A DNA stretch of 64,000 nucleotides from assembly GCA_003569125.1 (NCBI GenBank), contig BGOG01000002.1, positions 1 through 64,000 on the forward strand, in the 5' to 3' direction. A program made the translations under genes and the position numbers. This DNA is from Acidimicrobiaceae bacterium. GTDB lineage: Bacteria; Actinomycetota; Acidimicrobiia; Acidimicrobiales; Ilumatobacteraceae. The notes under the pieces were generated by a model. It saw only the letters and a program-made list of their open reading frames with translations. It had not been told where the DNA came from and did not search any database. How positions within the stretch are numbered: the stretch's first letter is position 1; each line of letters starts with the position of its first letter. Of the stretch, positions 16,000-25,260 are shown one piece after another.

Positions 16000-18867
16000 G
16001 ACGAAGTTGATAAGGCGTTTTGGAACGACGACGATTTTGGCGGGGGTGGCGCCTGCAAGTGCAGAGATAACTTTCGGGTCGGCGAGCGCGAGCCCGCGCA
16101 ACTCGTCGTCTGAAATATTTGCACTAGCCGATAGCCGCGTGCGAAGTTTGCCGTTCACTTGAACGGGTATCTCGATCATTTCGCTGACCAACATCGCCGG
16201 GTCGGCAACCGGAAAATTCGTATAAGTGATCGGCGATTTGACGCCAATTCGCTGCCAGAGTTCTTCTGCAATATGCGGACAAAGTGGCGACAACATCTGA
16301 ACAAGTGGCACTGCAATTTCGCGAGGTGTTGAGCCAGTTGCGTTTACATGAACAGTCAGTGCGTTGTTTAGTTCGATCAGTTTTGATATTGCGGTGTTAA
16401 ATCGCAGGTTCTCCATATCTTGGTGCACGCCTTGAATGCATCGATGTAACGCACGACGCAACTCAAGTGGCGCTGGGTCATCTGAAACATGCAACTCATT
16501 AGTTTCTTCGTCCACTAAGTTGCGCCAGATGCGTTGCAAGAATCTCTGCATGCCGACGACATCTCGGGTGTTCCACGGACGGCTGGCATCGAGTGGGCCA
16601 GTACTCATTTCGTAGAGCCTGAAAGTGTCTGCGCCGAACTCGTCGTACATTTCGTCGGGTGTGACAATATTTTTTAGGCTCTTGCCCATTTTGCCGTATT
16701 CGCGTTGAACGATTTCACCCTCGAATGAATATTTTCCATCGTGTTCGACGACTTCGCCAGCCGGCACCGTTTGTCCGCGTTCATCGCGATATGCGTATGC
16801 CTGAATGTATCCCTGATTGAAAAGTTTATGAAACGGTTCTTCACTCGAAACATGACCGAGATCAAACAAAACTTTGTGCCAGAAACGCGAGTAGAGCAAA
16901 TGCAAAACCGCGTGCTCAACGCCACCGACATAAAGATCGACTCCGCCGGTGTGGCCGGCTGTCTTTGGTCCCATCCAGTAGCGCTCAACTTCGGCGTCAA
17001 CGAATCGCTCGGTGTTCGTCGGGTCAAGATAGCGCAACTCATACCAACACGAACCGGCCCATTGTGGCATCACGTTGACTTCGCGTCGATAAGTTTTTGG
17101 TCCGTCGCCAAGATCAAGGGTCACATTCAGCCACTCAGTCACGCGAGCCAACGGTGGCAACGGATCGGTTAGTTGATCATTCGGATCGAGTGTTTGCGGT
17201 TTGAAATCCATCAATTCTGGAAGTTTCACAGGCAATAAGTTGTCTGGCACGGAGCACGGCATGTCGTGTTCGTCGTAAACAATTGGAAACGGCTCACCCC
17301 AATATCGCTGTCGTGAAAACAGCCAGTTACGAAGTTTGTAGGTAATCGCAGATTCACCGTGATTATTTTTCTCAAGCCAAGAGTTGACGAGCAGTATTGC
17401 CTGACTCATTGTGCGCTCGCCGTCAAGCGAAATATTTTTGTTTGATGAGTTCGTATAAGTTCCTTCGCCGACAAATGCTTGTGGCCAAGTTGCGCAATCA
17501 GCAGTTGGTGTAATCTTGTGGTTCGCAAACCACGAATCTGGTGGCATCTGAATCGCCACGATCGGAAGTTTGTAGGCGCGTGCAAATTCAAAGTCGCGTT
17601 CATCGCCAGATGGCACCGCCATGATTGCGCCCGTGCCGTAACCCATCAAGACATAATCGGCAATCCACACTGGTATCTGTTCGCCGGTAACCGGATTAGT
17701 TGCAGTTGCTCCCGTATCAACGCCGGTCTTCTTGCGATCGTCATTTTGACGCTCGTTGTCGTTCAATTTTCGCGCCGATTCGCGATATTTTTCAACCGCG
17801 GCGCGTTGCGCGCTCGTCGTCAGCAAGTCAACCATCGGATGTTCTGGGGACAAAACCATAAATGTCGCCCCGAATAATGTGTCAGGTCGAGTCGTGAAAA
17901 CTTCAATCTCGCCGGCGCTCGAACCAAATCGCACGCGAGCACCGGTGCTGCGACCGATCCAATTGCGTTGCATCAACTTGATTGAGTCTGGCCAGTCGAG
18001 GCGATCCAAGTCGTCTAGCAATCGATCGGCGTATGCGGTGATTCGCATTGTCCACTGTCGCATGTTGCGTTTGAAAACGGGATAGTTGCCGATGTCGCTG
18101 CGACCTTCGGCGGTAACTTCTTCGTTCGCCAAAATAGTGCCGAGACCAGGGCACCAGTTGACGGGCGCGTTTGCGAGATAGACCAAGCGATAATCGTCAA
18201 GAACTTTGCGTTGTTCAAGTTTCGAAATTTGGCTCCACTCGGCGCCTGCATGTAATCCTCCGAGTTTGCGGCTGCCGGTAGCAAACTCTTTTTCGAGTTC
18301 GCTGATATCGCGCGCTTTCTTGAGTTTGTCGTCATACCAAGAGTTGAAAATCTGCAAGAAAATCCACTGCGTCCACCGGTAATAACTTTCATCTGTCGTG
18401 CTGATGCTGCGACGCTGATCATGTGCAAGACCGAGACGACGAAGTTGTCTGCGCATGTTGGCAATATTCGACTCGGTGTTGATTCGTGGATGAATGCCCG
18501 TGACGATTGCATGTTGCTCGGCGGGCAAACCAAAAGAGTCGTAGCCGATCGAATGCAAAACATTTTTGCCGGTCATCCGCTTGTATCGACCAAAGACATC
18601 GGTCGCGATATAGCCGAGTGGGTGGCCAACATGTAGACCTGCGCCAGACGGATACGGAAACATGTCGAGAATAAATAATTTCTCGCGACCCGCAACTGCC
18701 GCCTTATCGGCCAGTGGCCCTGCGGTATTTGGCGCTTCAAAAGTGCGATTGTTCTCCCACAGGTTCTGCCATTTCTGTTCGATGCTGGCAGCCAGCAAAG
18801 CGTTGTAGCGATAAGCCGGGATTGACCCCCCGCGCCCCGCCTGTGGTGTGTCTGTTGTTGAGCCCAT
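15994..18867 (-). CDS. leuS: Leucyl-tRNA synthetase
   Basis: Charges tRNA-Leu with leucine. The 957-aa class Ia synthetase has the HIGH-type motif in GAGLHVGHPLGY (about residue 76) and the KMSKS-type motif KMGKSLKN (about residue 726). The CP1 editing domain lies between, with FTTRPDTLFGATFMVLSPEHP and GTGAIMAVPSGDERD, and the leucine-specific region is followed by the anticodon-binding domain. Slightly longer than the E. coli enzyme (860 aa), as in other actinobacteria. Start ATG 18867 has GGAGGT immediately upstream, too close for a normal ribosome-binding site, so a leaderless start from the shared -10 is more likely. Confidence 0.97.
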   Translation of the reverse strand: MGSTTDTPQAGRGGSIPAYRYNALLAASIEQKWQNLWENNRTFEAPNTAGPLADKAAVAGREKLFILDMFPYPSGAGLHVGHPLGYIATDVFGRYKRMTGKNVLHSIGYDSFGLPAEQHAIVTGIHPRINTESNIANMRRQLRRLGLAHDQRRSISTTDESYYRWTQWIFLQIFNSWYDDKLKKARDISELEKEFATGSRKLGGLHAGAEWSQISKLEQRKVLDDYRLVYLANAPVNWCPGLGTILANEEVTAEGRSDIGNYPVFKRNMRQWTMRITAYADRLLDDLDRLDWPDSIKLMQRNWIGRSTGARVRFGSSAGEIEVFTTRPDTLFGATFMVLSPEHPMVDLLTTSAQRAAVEKYRESARKLNDNERQNDDRKKTGVDTGATATNPVTGEQIPVWIADYVLMGYGTGAIMAVPSGDERDFEFARAYKLPIVAIQMPPDSWFANHKITPTADCATWPQAFVGEGTYTNSSNKNISLDGERTMSQAILLVNSWLEKNNHGESAITYKLRNWLFSRQRYWGEPFPIVYDEHDMPCSVPDNLLPVKLPELMDFKPQTLDPNDQLTDPLPPLARVTEWLNVTLDLGDGPKTYRREVNVMPQWAGSCWYELRYLDPTNTERFVDAEVERYWMGPKTAGHTGGVDLYVGGVEHAVLHLLYSRFWHKVLFDLGHVSSEEPFHKLFNQGYIQAYAYRDERGQTVPAGEVVEHDGKYSFEGEIVQREYGKMGKSLKNIVTPDEMYDEFGADTFRLYEMSTGPLDASRPWNTRDVVGMQRFLQRIWRNLVDEETNELHVSDDPAPLELRRALHRCIQGVHQDMENLRFNTAISKLIELNNALTVHVNATGSTPREIAVPLVQMLSPLCPHIAEELWQRIGVKSPITYTNFPVADPAMLVSEMIEIPVQVNGKLRTRLSASANISDDELRGLALADPKVISALAGATPAKIVVVPKRLINFVL

Positions 18868-18875
18868 GACCTCCG

Positions 18876-18882
18876 TATCCTA
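18876..18882. promoter_or_regulatory. Symmetric bidirectional -10 for leuS and rbfA
   Basis: TATCCTA gives TATCCT rightward and TAGGAT leftward. Each hexamer ends 9 nt before its start codon (rbfA ATG 18891, leuS ATG 18867), within a 23-bp gap that has no room for separate promoters. Confidence 0.5.
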
Positions 18883-18890
18883 AACGGCGT

Positions 18891-19316
18891 ATGGCTAATC
18901 AACGACGACGCCCGAAATCAGCAAAAACTGACACCCGACGACGCTTTGCAAGAACGGCACGGCTAAGCGAAACATTGCGCGAGGTGATCGCCGACGAACT
19001 CAGCAAAATTGATGACGACCGACTTGGTTTTGTGACGATTACATCGGTTGATGTCGACTCTGAAATGAATCGCGGCATCGTTTACTACGACTCGATTCAA
19101 GGCGAAGATGGCGATGAACAGATTCTCGAAGCTTTGAATGAATATCGCAAGCGCCTACAGAGCGTGATTGCCGATCAAGTGCGTGCACGACGAACGCCGA
19201 TTTTGCAGTTTCGCCCAGACGATGCGATTCGTGCGGCGCAACGTATCGACGAAGTATTGCGCCAAGATGAAATACGGCGCAAAGAACTTTTTGGTGACAA
19301 GAAATCTGAGGATTAG
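18891..19316 (+). CDS. rbfA: 30S ribosome-binding factor A
   Basis: RbfA is a KH-type factor needed for maturation of the 16S rRNA 5' end and cold adaptation. The 141-aa protein has the family pattern: RLSETLREVIADELSKIDDDRLGFVTITSVDVDSE, the central strand YYDSI, and the RRTPILQFRPDDAIRAAQRIDEVL ending. A basic N-terminal extension (RRRPKSAKTDTRRRFARTAR) is present. It starts a rbfA-truB-ribF cluster, with 5 nt to truB. In many bacteria infB and nusA precede rbfA; here leuS lies upstream on the other strand. Confidence 0.95.
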   Translation: MANQRRRPKSAKTDTRRRFARTARLSETLREVIADELSKIDDDRLGFVTITSVDVDSEMNRGIVYYDSIQGEDGDEQILEALNEYRKRLQSVIADQVRARRTPILQFRPDDAIRAAQRIDEVLRQDEIRRKELFGDKKSED

Positions 19317-19321
19317 TTTTC

Positions 19322-20200
19322 GTGGCTCGGCGTAGGCCACCAACTCGACACGGGCTAGTGATAGTCGACAAGCCATCAGGCATGACAAGTCATGATGTGA
19401 TCAATGTTTTGCGCAAGCAACTCGGTGAACGACGAATCGGTCATGCAGGCACCCTCGACCCCGACGCAACCGGAGTATTACTAGTTGGCGTTGGTTATGT
19501 GACTCGACTTTTGATTTTTTTAACTGGTCTCGACAAAACATACACAGGACAAATTGTTTTAGGATCTTCAACTTCGACACTTGACTCGTCAGGCATCGTT
19601 ACCGCCACGCATGACATGTCGGCAGTGACACTCGAAGAAATAAAGCGAGTCGTCAAAGAAAAATTTGTCGGAGAGATTAAACAAATTCCACCGATGGTTT
19701 CAGCGTTAAAAATTGATGGTGTTCGACTGCACGAACTAGCCCGCCAAGGAGTCGAAGTTGAGCGCAACGAGCGAACTCTGACTATCTACGACTTCAATGT
19801 GCTGGCGATGCCACAACCTGGTGTCGTTGATGTTGAAGTGCGTTGTTCGTCCGGCACATATATAAGGTCACTTGCCGATGATCTTGGTCGCGCACTCGGT
19901 GGCTCAGCGCATCTGCGAAATTTGCGACGAACGGCAGTTGGTACTTTTTTGCAAACCGAGGCTTCGCCGCTAGATGCCGTCATCGTGCACGAGCCGGTCA
20001 CGGCGGTGCGAACGATGAGTCGGGTCGTTGCTAACGACGAGATGAAAGCGATGATTAAAAATGGTCGAGAGTTGGAAAAGTTCGACACACCAGACCCTTG
20101 GGTTTTGGTTGACGAGACGAATGCGGTTTTGGCGATCTATGTGCAAAGCGCTACAGGTCGGGCAAAGCCAAGTGTCGTAATGGCCAACGCAGTATCGTGA
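19322..20200 (+). CDS. truB: tRNA pseudouridine(55) synthase
   Basis: Makes pseudouridine 55 in the T-loop of tRNAs. The 292-aa protein begins with the GLVIVDKPSGMTSHDVI motif and has the catalytic aspartate in GHAGTLDPDATGVLLVGVG, then KQIPPMVSALKIDGVRLHELARQG and the CSSGTYIRSLADDLGRALGG motif. The C-terminal RNA-binding tail is short. The start codon is GTG. It lies 5 nt after rbfA and 6 nt before ribF. Confidence 0.97.
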   Translation: MARRRPPTRHGLVIVDKPSGMTSHDVINVLRKQLGERRIGHAGTLDPDATGVLLVGVGYVTRLLIFLTGLDKTYTGQIVLGSSTSTLDSSGIVTATHDMSAVTLEEIKRVVKEKFVGEIKQIPPMVSALKIDGVRLHELARQGVEVERNERTLTIYDFNVLAMPQPGVVDVEVRCSSGTYIRSLADDLGRALGGSAHLRNLRRTAVGTFLQTEASPLDAVIVHEPVTAVRTMSRVVANDEMKAMIKNGRELEKFDTPDPWVLVDETNAVLAIYVQSATGRAKPSVVMANAVS

Positions 20201-20206
20201 ATTTCA

Positions 20207-21160
20207 ATGATCATCGTTGACGACACGAGTTTTGATTTTGGCCAAGGGGCGAAATCGCGTCGCAGCGTCGTAACCATCGGCGCCTACGACGGTGTACATC
20301 GTGGCCATCAAGCCGTAATTGAACAAGTTCGCCAGCAAGCACAAATATTTGATGCGCGAAGCGTGGTCGTGACTTTTGATCGTCATCCCGCAAGTATCGT
20401 GCGGCCAGAATCGGCGCCACTGTTGTTGACGGACTTGGATCAAAAACTTGAGTTGCTTGCCAATACTGGCATTGATGCAACTTGCATCGTCAAGTTTGAT
20501 GAAGCCTCGAGTCGTGAAGAGCCAAGTGATTTCGTGAGGCGAGTCTTAGTTGACGGATTATCAGCCAAGCGAATCATCATCGGCGAAGACTTTCACTTTG
20601 GTCATAAGCGGGGTGGCAATGTCGCGATGCTCCGCGAACTGGGCCCGAAGTTTGATTTTGATGTGTCGCCAATCGAGTTGATCAGCCGTGGTGACGGCGT
20701 CGATGAACCAGTCAGCAGCACGGCGATTCGTCGCGCGTTGGCTGGCGGGCAAGTCGAACTCGCCACGCAGTTGTTGGGCCACAATTTTGAGGTGCGGGGA
20801 GTCGTCGTGCAAGGTGACCAACGGGGTAGAACTATCGGTTTTCCGACTGCGAACATCGAAGTACCCCGAGCCATTTGTATTCCGGCGGATGGTGTGTACG
20901 CCGGCGTTCTGACGCGCGCCAACAACGCAAAGCATGTTTGCGCGATCAACTTGGGTCGCCGACCGACTTTTTATGAGCACGCCGATCATTCGATGCTTGA
21001 GGCACACCTTCTCGACTTTTCAGGCGACCTGTACGGCGAAAAAGTCAAAGTTCTATTCACACATTTTTTGCGTGGCGAGCGCAAGTTTGAAAATATCGAC
21101 GCGCTTAAAATGCAACTCAAGCACGACATCGAACAGACTCGCGCCGTTTCAACCGTTTAA
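20207..21160 (+). CDS. ribF: Bifunctional riboflavin kinase/FAD synthetase
   Basis: Converts riboflavin to FMN and FAD. The 317-aa protein has the N-terminal FMN adenylyltransferase domain (GAYDGVHRGHQAVIEQV, IIGEDFHFGHKRGGN, SSTAIRRAL) and the C-terminal riboflavin kinase domain (VVQGDQRGRTIGFPTANIEV, GVYAGVL, the INLGRRPTF motif and LEAHLLDFSGDLYGEKVKV). Last gene of the rbfA-truB-ribF cluster, converging on fbiC. FMN and FAD supply links it functionally to ribE and the flavoenzymes in this window. Confidence 0.97.
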   Translation: MIIVDDTSFDFGQGAKSRRSVVTIGAYDGVHRGHQAVIEQVRQQAQIFDARSVVVTFDRHPASIVRPESAPLLLTDLDQKLELLANTGIDATCIVKFDEASSREEPSDFVRRVLVDGLSAKRIIIGEDFHFGHKRGGNVAMLRELGPKFDFDVSPIELISRGDGVDEPVSSTAIRRALAGGQVELATQLLGHNFEVRGVVVQGDQRGRTIGFPTANIEVPRAICIPADGVYAGVLTRANNAKHVCAINLGRRPTFYEHADHSMLEAHLLDFSGDLYGEKVKVLFTHFLRGERKFENIDALKMQLKHDIEQTRAVSTV

Positions 21161-21170
21161 ATCAACGGTT
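21151..21170. terminator. Inverted repeat between ribF and fbiC
   Basis: AACCGTT and AACGGTT (7-bp perfect arms, 6-nt loop) cover both convergent stop codons. It may act as a weak bidirectional terminator; no long T-run follows. Confidence 0.4.
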
Positions 21171-23553
21171 AATGAGCGGCAAACTCGGCGTTTTTGTCAT
21201 AGAGAGTTGAGCGTTGGCGCAACGTTCGACCAATCGGTTCAACTATTTCTCTGAACGATTGTTCGGTCATCTCTTGACCGTGGCTCGCGCCAGCAGCACG
21301 AGAAATATTTTCGTTCATCAATGTGCCGCCCATGTCGTTGCAACCCGCCTGCAATAATTGCCTCGCGCCGGCCTGACCAATTTTTGTCCACGACACCTGG
21401 ATATTGTCGATCAAGCCGTGATACGCGATGCGTGCAATTGCGTGCATCAACACCGTCTCTCTGAAGGTTGGTCCGCGACGTGATTTGTGTTGCAGATAAA
21501 TCGGCGACGCCATGTGCACGAACGGCAAACCCACGAATTCGGTGAATCCACCAGTTTCTTTTTGTAGGTCTCGGGTTCGCACGATGTGCTTGGCCCAACT
21601 TTGTGGGTGCTCAACAGAGCCGAACATGATCGTGATATTCGAGCGCAGGCCCGCTTTGTGAGCAACTCGATGACACTCGAGCCATTCTTCGGTGTTGATT
21701 TTGTCGGAGCAAATAATCGCCCGCACATCATCGTCTAATATTTCGGCTGCAGTGCCAGGCAGTGAAGCCAAACCCGCATCTTTGAGACGCAAAATATATT
21801 CGTGCAGCGGTTCGCCGAGTCTCTTTGCACCCTCGGTGACTTCAAGCGCGGTGAAACCGTGAATGTGCATCTGTGGCACGGCATCTTTGACGGCGCGTGC
21901 GACATCAATGTAATAGTCGCCGTCGAAATCAGGATGGATGCCACCTTGCAGAGTCACTTCTGTGGCGCCAAGTTGCCATGCTTCACTGGCGCGCAATGCA
22001 ATATCATCCAGCGTCAATAAATATGGCGTGCCACGCAGGTTCAAACTGAGCGGACCCTTAGAGAATCCACAGAATTTGCATTTGAACGTACAAACATTTG
22101 TGTAGTTTATGTTTCGGTTGTGTACCCAGGTCACGACATCGCCGACGGTTTGTTTGCGCAACGAGTCGGCGAGTGAGGCGACTGCATCAACTTCACGCCC
22201 GCGCGCGCCAAACAGAGTAATGATTTCATTTTGATCAACTTGCTGACCGAGTTCAACACCGCGCAACACTTCGGCAACCCGACCAGTTTTGATCTTCTTG
22301 CCGTCATTGCGATCGCTAATCAAAACAGGTGGGGGATTATTCGCACCCGAATACCACTGCGTCGATCGGTGCCCGATCAAAATAACTTCGGCACCGTCGT
22401 GTACGACATCGGCAGCCGTGACTTTTTCTGGCCAGACCTGGCCAGGGTCATCGCGACCCAAACCCTCGGCGTCGCTGCGATCCAAGACTTTGAAGTGCAA
22501 CGCGTCGTCGAGCCATTTTGTCGGAGCAGTTGCAAATTCAGGATAAATAGTCAGCCGTGGCGCCAAAACTTTTTCGCGAGTCTCTGTTGCCTTGCGCAAG
22601 GTGTCGAGCGATGGCCAAGGGCGTTCAGGGTTGACATGGTCGGCTGTCACCGGTGAAACGCCACCCCAGTCGTCGATGCCAGCGTCGAGCAAAACTGCGA
22701 AGTCGTCGCTCAGGTTCGGCGGCGCTTGCAAGTGAATTTCTGGGGGCAGGATGATTCGCGCTGCGGCGATTGACCACAAGTATTCGTCTTGTGGGCACGG
22801 CTTTTCGTGTTGCATGATCGTCAGAGGTTTCGGCAAAAAGTTCTGCACAATGACTTCTTGAACATGACCGTATTTTGCGTGTGAAGCGGCGATGGCTTCA
22901 AGAGCGGCAATTCGATCTTGGCGGGTTTCGCCAATGCCGACCAAGATGCCGGTAGTGAAAGCGATTTTCAAATCGCCGGCGAAGTTGAGTGTGTCGAGTC
23001 GGCGCTGTGGTTGTTTGTCGGGCGCACCGCGATGACAATCTAGGTCGTCGCGCAATGTTTCGATCATCATGCCTTGTGATGGTGAGACGTGCCGCAACAT
23101 CTCTAGTTCATCGCGATACAAAGCGCCGGCATTGGCGTGTGGCAACAAACCAGTTTCTTTGAGTACGAGTGCCGCCATGTCATGCAGATAGTGCACGGTG
23201 CTGTCGTAGTTATTTTGTTTCAGCCAGTCGCGTGCGACTTCGTAGCGCAACTCTGGTCGCTCGCCAAGTGTGAAAAGTGCTTCATGGCAACCAACTTTCG
23301 CACCCTGCCTTGCGATTGCGAGAACTTGTTCGGCAGAGAGGTAAGGGTTTTCTAATCGCGCCGGTGGTTGAGCGAAAGTGCAGTATCCACATTTATCGCG
23401 ACACAACATCGTTAGGGGTATAAAAACTTTTGGCGAGTACGTGACTCGACTTCCGAAAGTTTCATCGCGAATCGCGCGCGCGCGACTCATCAACTCGGGT
23501 GTCGGAATTTCGGCGATTGACGCATCAAGTACGCGACGGCTCTCAGGCAACAT
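21169..23553 (-). CDS. fbiC: FO synthase, fused CofG/CofH (F420 biosynthesis)
   Basis: Two radical-SAM halves in one 794-aa chain, together forming the deazaflavin FO from tyrosine and 5-amino-6-ribitylaminouracil. The CofG half has the cluster CRDKCGYC (about residues 53-60); the CofH half has CTFKCKFCGF (about residue 488) followed by a GATEVTLQGGIHPDFDGDYY region. The single-chain form is characteristic of actinobacteria. I chose ATG 23553 because GGAGGG lies just upstream; a TTG 16 codons earlier is possible. F420 made here would serve the LLM enzymes in this window. Its ribitylaminouracil substrate comes from the riboflavin pathway, matching the nearby ribE. Confidence 0.96.
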   Translation of the reverse strand: MLPESRRVLDASIAEIPTPELMSRARAIRDETFGSRVTYSPKVFIPLTMLCRDKCGYCTFAQPPARLENPYLSAEQVLAIARQGAKVGCHEALFTLGERPELRYEVARDWLKQNNYDSTVHYLHDMAALVLKETGLLPHANAGALYRDELEMLRHVSPSQGMMIETLRDDLDCHRGAPDKQPQRRLDTLNFAGDLKIAFTTGILVGIGETRQDRIAALEAIAASHAKYGHVQEVIVQNFLPKPLTIMQHEKPCPQDEYLWSIAAARIILPPEIHLQAPPNLSDDFAVLLDAGIDDWGGVSPVTADHVNPERPWPSLDTLRKATETREKVLAPRLTIYPEFATAPTKWLDDALHFKVLDRSDAEGLGRDDPGQVWPEKVTAADVVHDGAEVILIGHRSTQWYSGANNPPPVLISDRNDGKKIKTGRVAEVLRGVELGQQVDQNEIITLFGARGREVDAVASLADSLRKQTVGDVVTWVHNRNINYTNVCTFKCKFCGFSKGPLSLNLRGTPYLLTLDDIALRASEAWQLGATEVTLQGGIHPDFDGDYYIDVARAVKDAVPQMHIHGFTALEVTEGAKRLGEPLHEYILRLKDAGLASLPGTAAEILDDDVRAIICSDKINTEEWLECHRVAHKAGLRSNITIMFGSVEHPQSWAKHIVRTRDLQKETGGFTEFVGLPFVHMASPIYLQHKSRRGPTFRETVLMHAIARIAYHGLIDNIQVSWTKIGQAGARQLLQAGCNDMGGTLMNENISRAAGASHGQEMTEQSFREIVEPIGRTLRQRSTLYDKNAEFAAH

Positions 23554-23706
23554 GGCCCTCCAAAAGGGGTAGGTGAAATTATGTTGAGAGCGCTCGACCA
23601 AGCTTCTTCACCGTGTTAGAGAGGTGATGAAACTTGTATTTGCCGTGCCCTCTAACCGTAGCGCCGAACTTGGCTTCTGCGCAAGCGCTATTTATGGCGC
23701 ATCGGA

Positions 23707-24475
23707 TTATTTAGCGAGGGCGCGAAACAAGGCGCGAACGTTTTGTCCTGAAATCGGCACGCGATGACCTGTGCGCGAGATGAAGCCGAGTTGCACGCCG
23801 GTCGATGGGTCAAGCACCGTAAAAACTTGTTCGTGCCCGTCGGCATCAACGATTACATCTGTGAGCAACGGCACTTTTGCTTCGGCTAGCGCTTGCTGCA
23901 CGAAGCCGGCATTCAATACTTCGATCGCAATGTGTTGAACACCAGAACCGTGCGCCGCCAAGTGAGCGTCGACACTCGGGTCGCCAGGGCCAACCAGAAC
24001 CACAGTGACGCCCCCTGCATCTGCTGTGACTATCGCCGAATCTTGGGTGCGTGTGGTTTTGAAACCTAGTGATGTGAGAAAAGCCATCGCCGAATCTAAG
24101 TTGGCGACGGCGACAACGACATGGTCAATGCGACAGGCAACAGTGTCGAGTGCAGTTTGCGGAGTTGATCCTGAAGCGTCTGCCGTTTTGCTCGGGGCGG
24201 TCTCATTGAGTTCTTCGGCAATTTCGATTCGGTGTGTTTCTGAAAGCAAAATCCGAAAAAGTTGCTCGGTGAAATCTGGGTCGACATTATTGTCGATCGC
24301 CCATTGACGACGCACAGTCAAACTTCGCGAACACGTTGCGGCTGAATAACTGCCGTGGACGTGCCAGCTTTGACTTCGGCGACTTGGCGACAAACCTGCA
24401 TTCGTTCGGCGAGCAACTTGACAATTGCTAGATCTATTTCATCAATTTTTGGCGCAGTTGAGAGAGATCGCTCAT
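23707..24475 (-). CDS. Chorismate mutase (AroQ-like)/VOC-domain fusion protein (two frameshifts)
   Basis: The frame ending at 23707 holds a single VOC/glyoxalase domain (CRIDHVVVAVANLDSAMAF to TGVQLGFIS) preceded by a helix typical of AroQ chorismate mutases (LTVRRQWAIDNNVDPDFTEQLFRILLSETHR). The rest of the mutase domain lies upstream in other frames: MSDLSQLRQ, then KIDEIDLAIVKLLAERMQ and CRQVAEVK, then RVREV. Restoring one A at 24446-24450 and one T at 24320-24322 (plus-strand T5 and AAA) joins them. Arginines and lysine equivalent to E. coli R11, R28, K39 and R51 are retained; the glutamate after R51 is replaced by Val. ATG 24475 overlaps the ribE stop. The function of the fusion is not known to me. 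Confidence 0.7.
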
Positions 24476-25077
24476 CTTCGCCACCATCTATTGCGCGACG
24501 AACTCGGTACGTTTACCGCTGACGAACTCATACGTGCGATGTGCTTGGCCATCATGTCCATTTCGATATTTACTTTGTCGCCAACTTTGCGTACTCGCAA
24601 AGTCGTCACTTCTGTCGTGTGTGGTATCACCGCAACACAAAACGTGTCGGCTGTTAAATCAAAAGCCGTCAGGCTGATGCCGTCAACAGTGACCGAACCC
24701 TTTTCTACTATCAAGTGCATCAAATCGCGGGGTATGCGAACCACAAGATTGGGCACGGGTGAGACAATTTCGCCGACTGCATCTACATGGCCCAAGACGA
24801 GATGTCCACCGAGTCGATCGCCGAGCGCCATTGGTCTTTCGAGGTTGACCACATCACCAACATTGAGCGCACCAAGATTCGTGCGCGAGAACGTTTCGTC
24901 GCTGACATCGGTCATCCACGAATTTTGATCGAGTTCAACAACGGTCAGACAACAACCGTTGACCGCAATCGATGAGCCAACTTTCGAGCCACTTAGAACG
25001 GTGCTGGCCGCGATGCGCAGCCGTGAGCCGTTTCGTTCGGCAACGCTGCCAAGTTCTTCGACGATTCCAGTGAACAC
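24472..25077 (-). CDS. ribE: Riboflavin synthase, alpha subunit
   Basis: Dismutates two 6,7-dimethyl-8-ribityllumazines to riboflavin. Two lumazine-binding repeats are visible: MFTGIVEELG to the GCCLTVVEL region, and GHLVLGHVDAVG to the GSVTVDGISLTAF region, plus the VIPHTTEVTTLR motif. The last 17 residues (MSSSAVNVPSSSRNRWWRR) do not look like the family; a +1 frame reads YEFVSGKRTEFVAQ and stops at 24488, so one base may be missing near 24533. The start is GTG 25077 with TAGTGT 6 nt upstream. No FMN riboswitch core was recognised upstream. Confidence 0.93.
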   Translation of the reverse strand: MFTGIVEELGSVAERNGSRLRIAASTVLSGSKVGSSIAVNGCCLTVVELDQNSWMTDVSDETFSRTNLGALNVGDVVNLERPMALGDRLGGHLVLGHVDAVGEIVSPVPNLVVRIPRDLMHLIVEKGSVTVDGISLTAFDLTADTFCVAVIPHTTEVTTLRVRKVGDKVNIEMDMMAKHIARMSSSAVNVPSSSRNRWWRR

Positions 25078-25083
25078 GCTCTG

Positions 25084-25089
25084 ACACTA
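25084..25089 (-). promoter_or_regulatory. -10 element of ribE
   Basis: TAGTGT on the minus strand, exactly 6 nt before GTG 25077, predicting a leaderless ribE mRNA and so no 5' riboswitch. Confidence 0.45.
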
Positions 25090-25183
25090 CTTATTGAAAA
25101 GGCTTAATGCGGGGTGGTTTCGCTGAGAATGTGCCGTAGATTGAAGGGGTCGATTAGGGCTCATCCTCTGATTAGATGCCACT

Positions 25184-25218
25184 GACCAAAAGGTCGGGGC
25201 GACCAGTTCTCTCACTGG
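25184..25218 (+). promoter_or_regulatory. Competing small hairpins in the rpsO leader
   Basis: GACC-AAAA-GGTC (25184-25195) and GGTCG-GGG-CGACC (25192-25204) cannot form together, and a third arm pair CCAGT/ACTGG (25203-25207, 25214-25218) also overlaps. Such mutually exclusive stems are seen in S15 autoregulatory leaders, but short stems occur by chance. Confidence 0.3.
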
Positions 25219-25260
25219 CTAGAAACCTCTGCTGGTGAGACTTCGAAAGGCAAAATCAAA

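Noticed and set aside
25078-25260. FMN riboswitch for ribE
   Set aside because: The conserved RFN core was not found, and a -10 6 nt from the GTG leaves no leader for a riboswitch.
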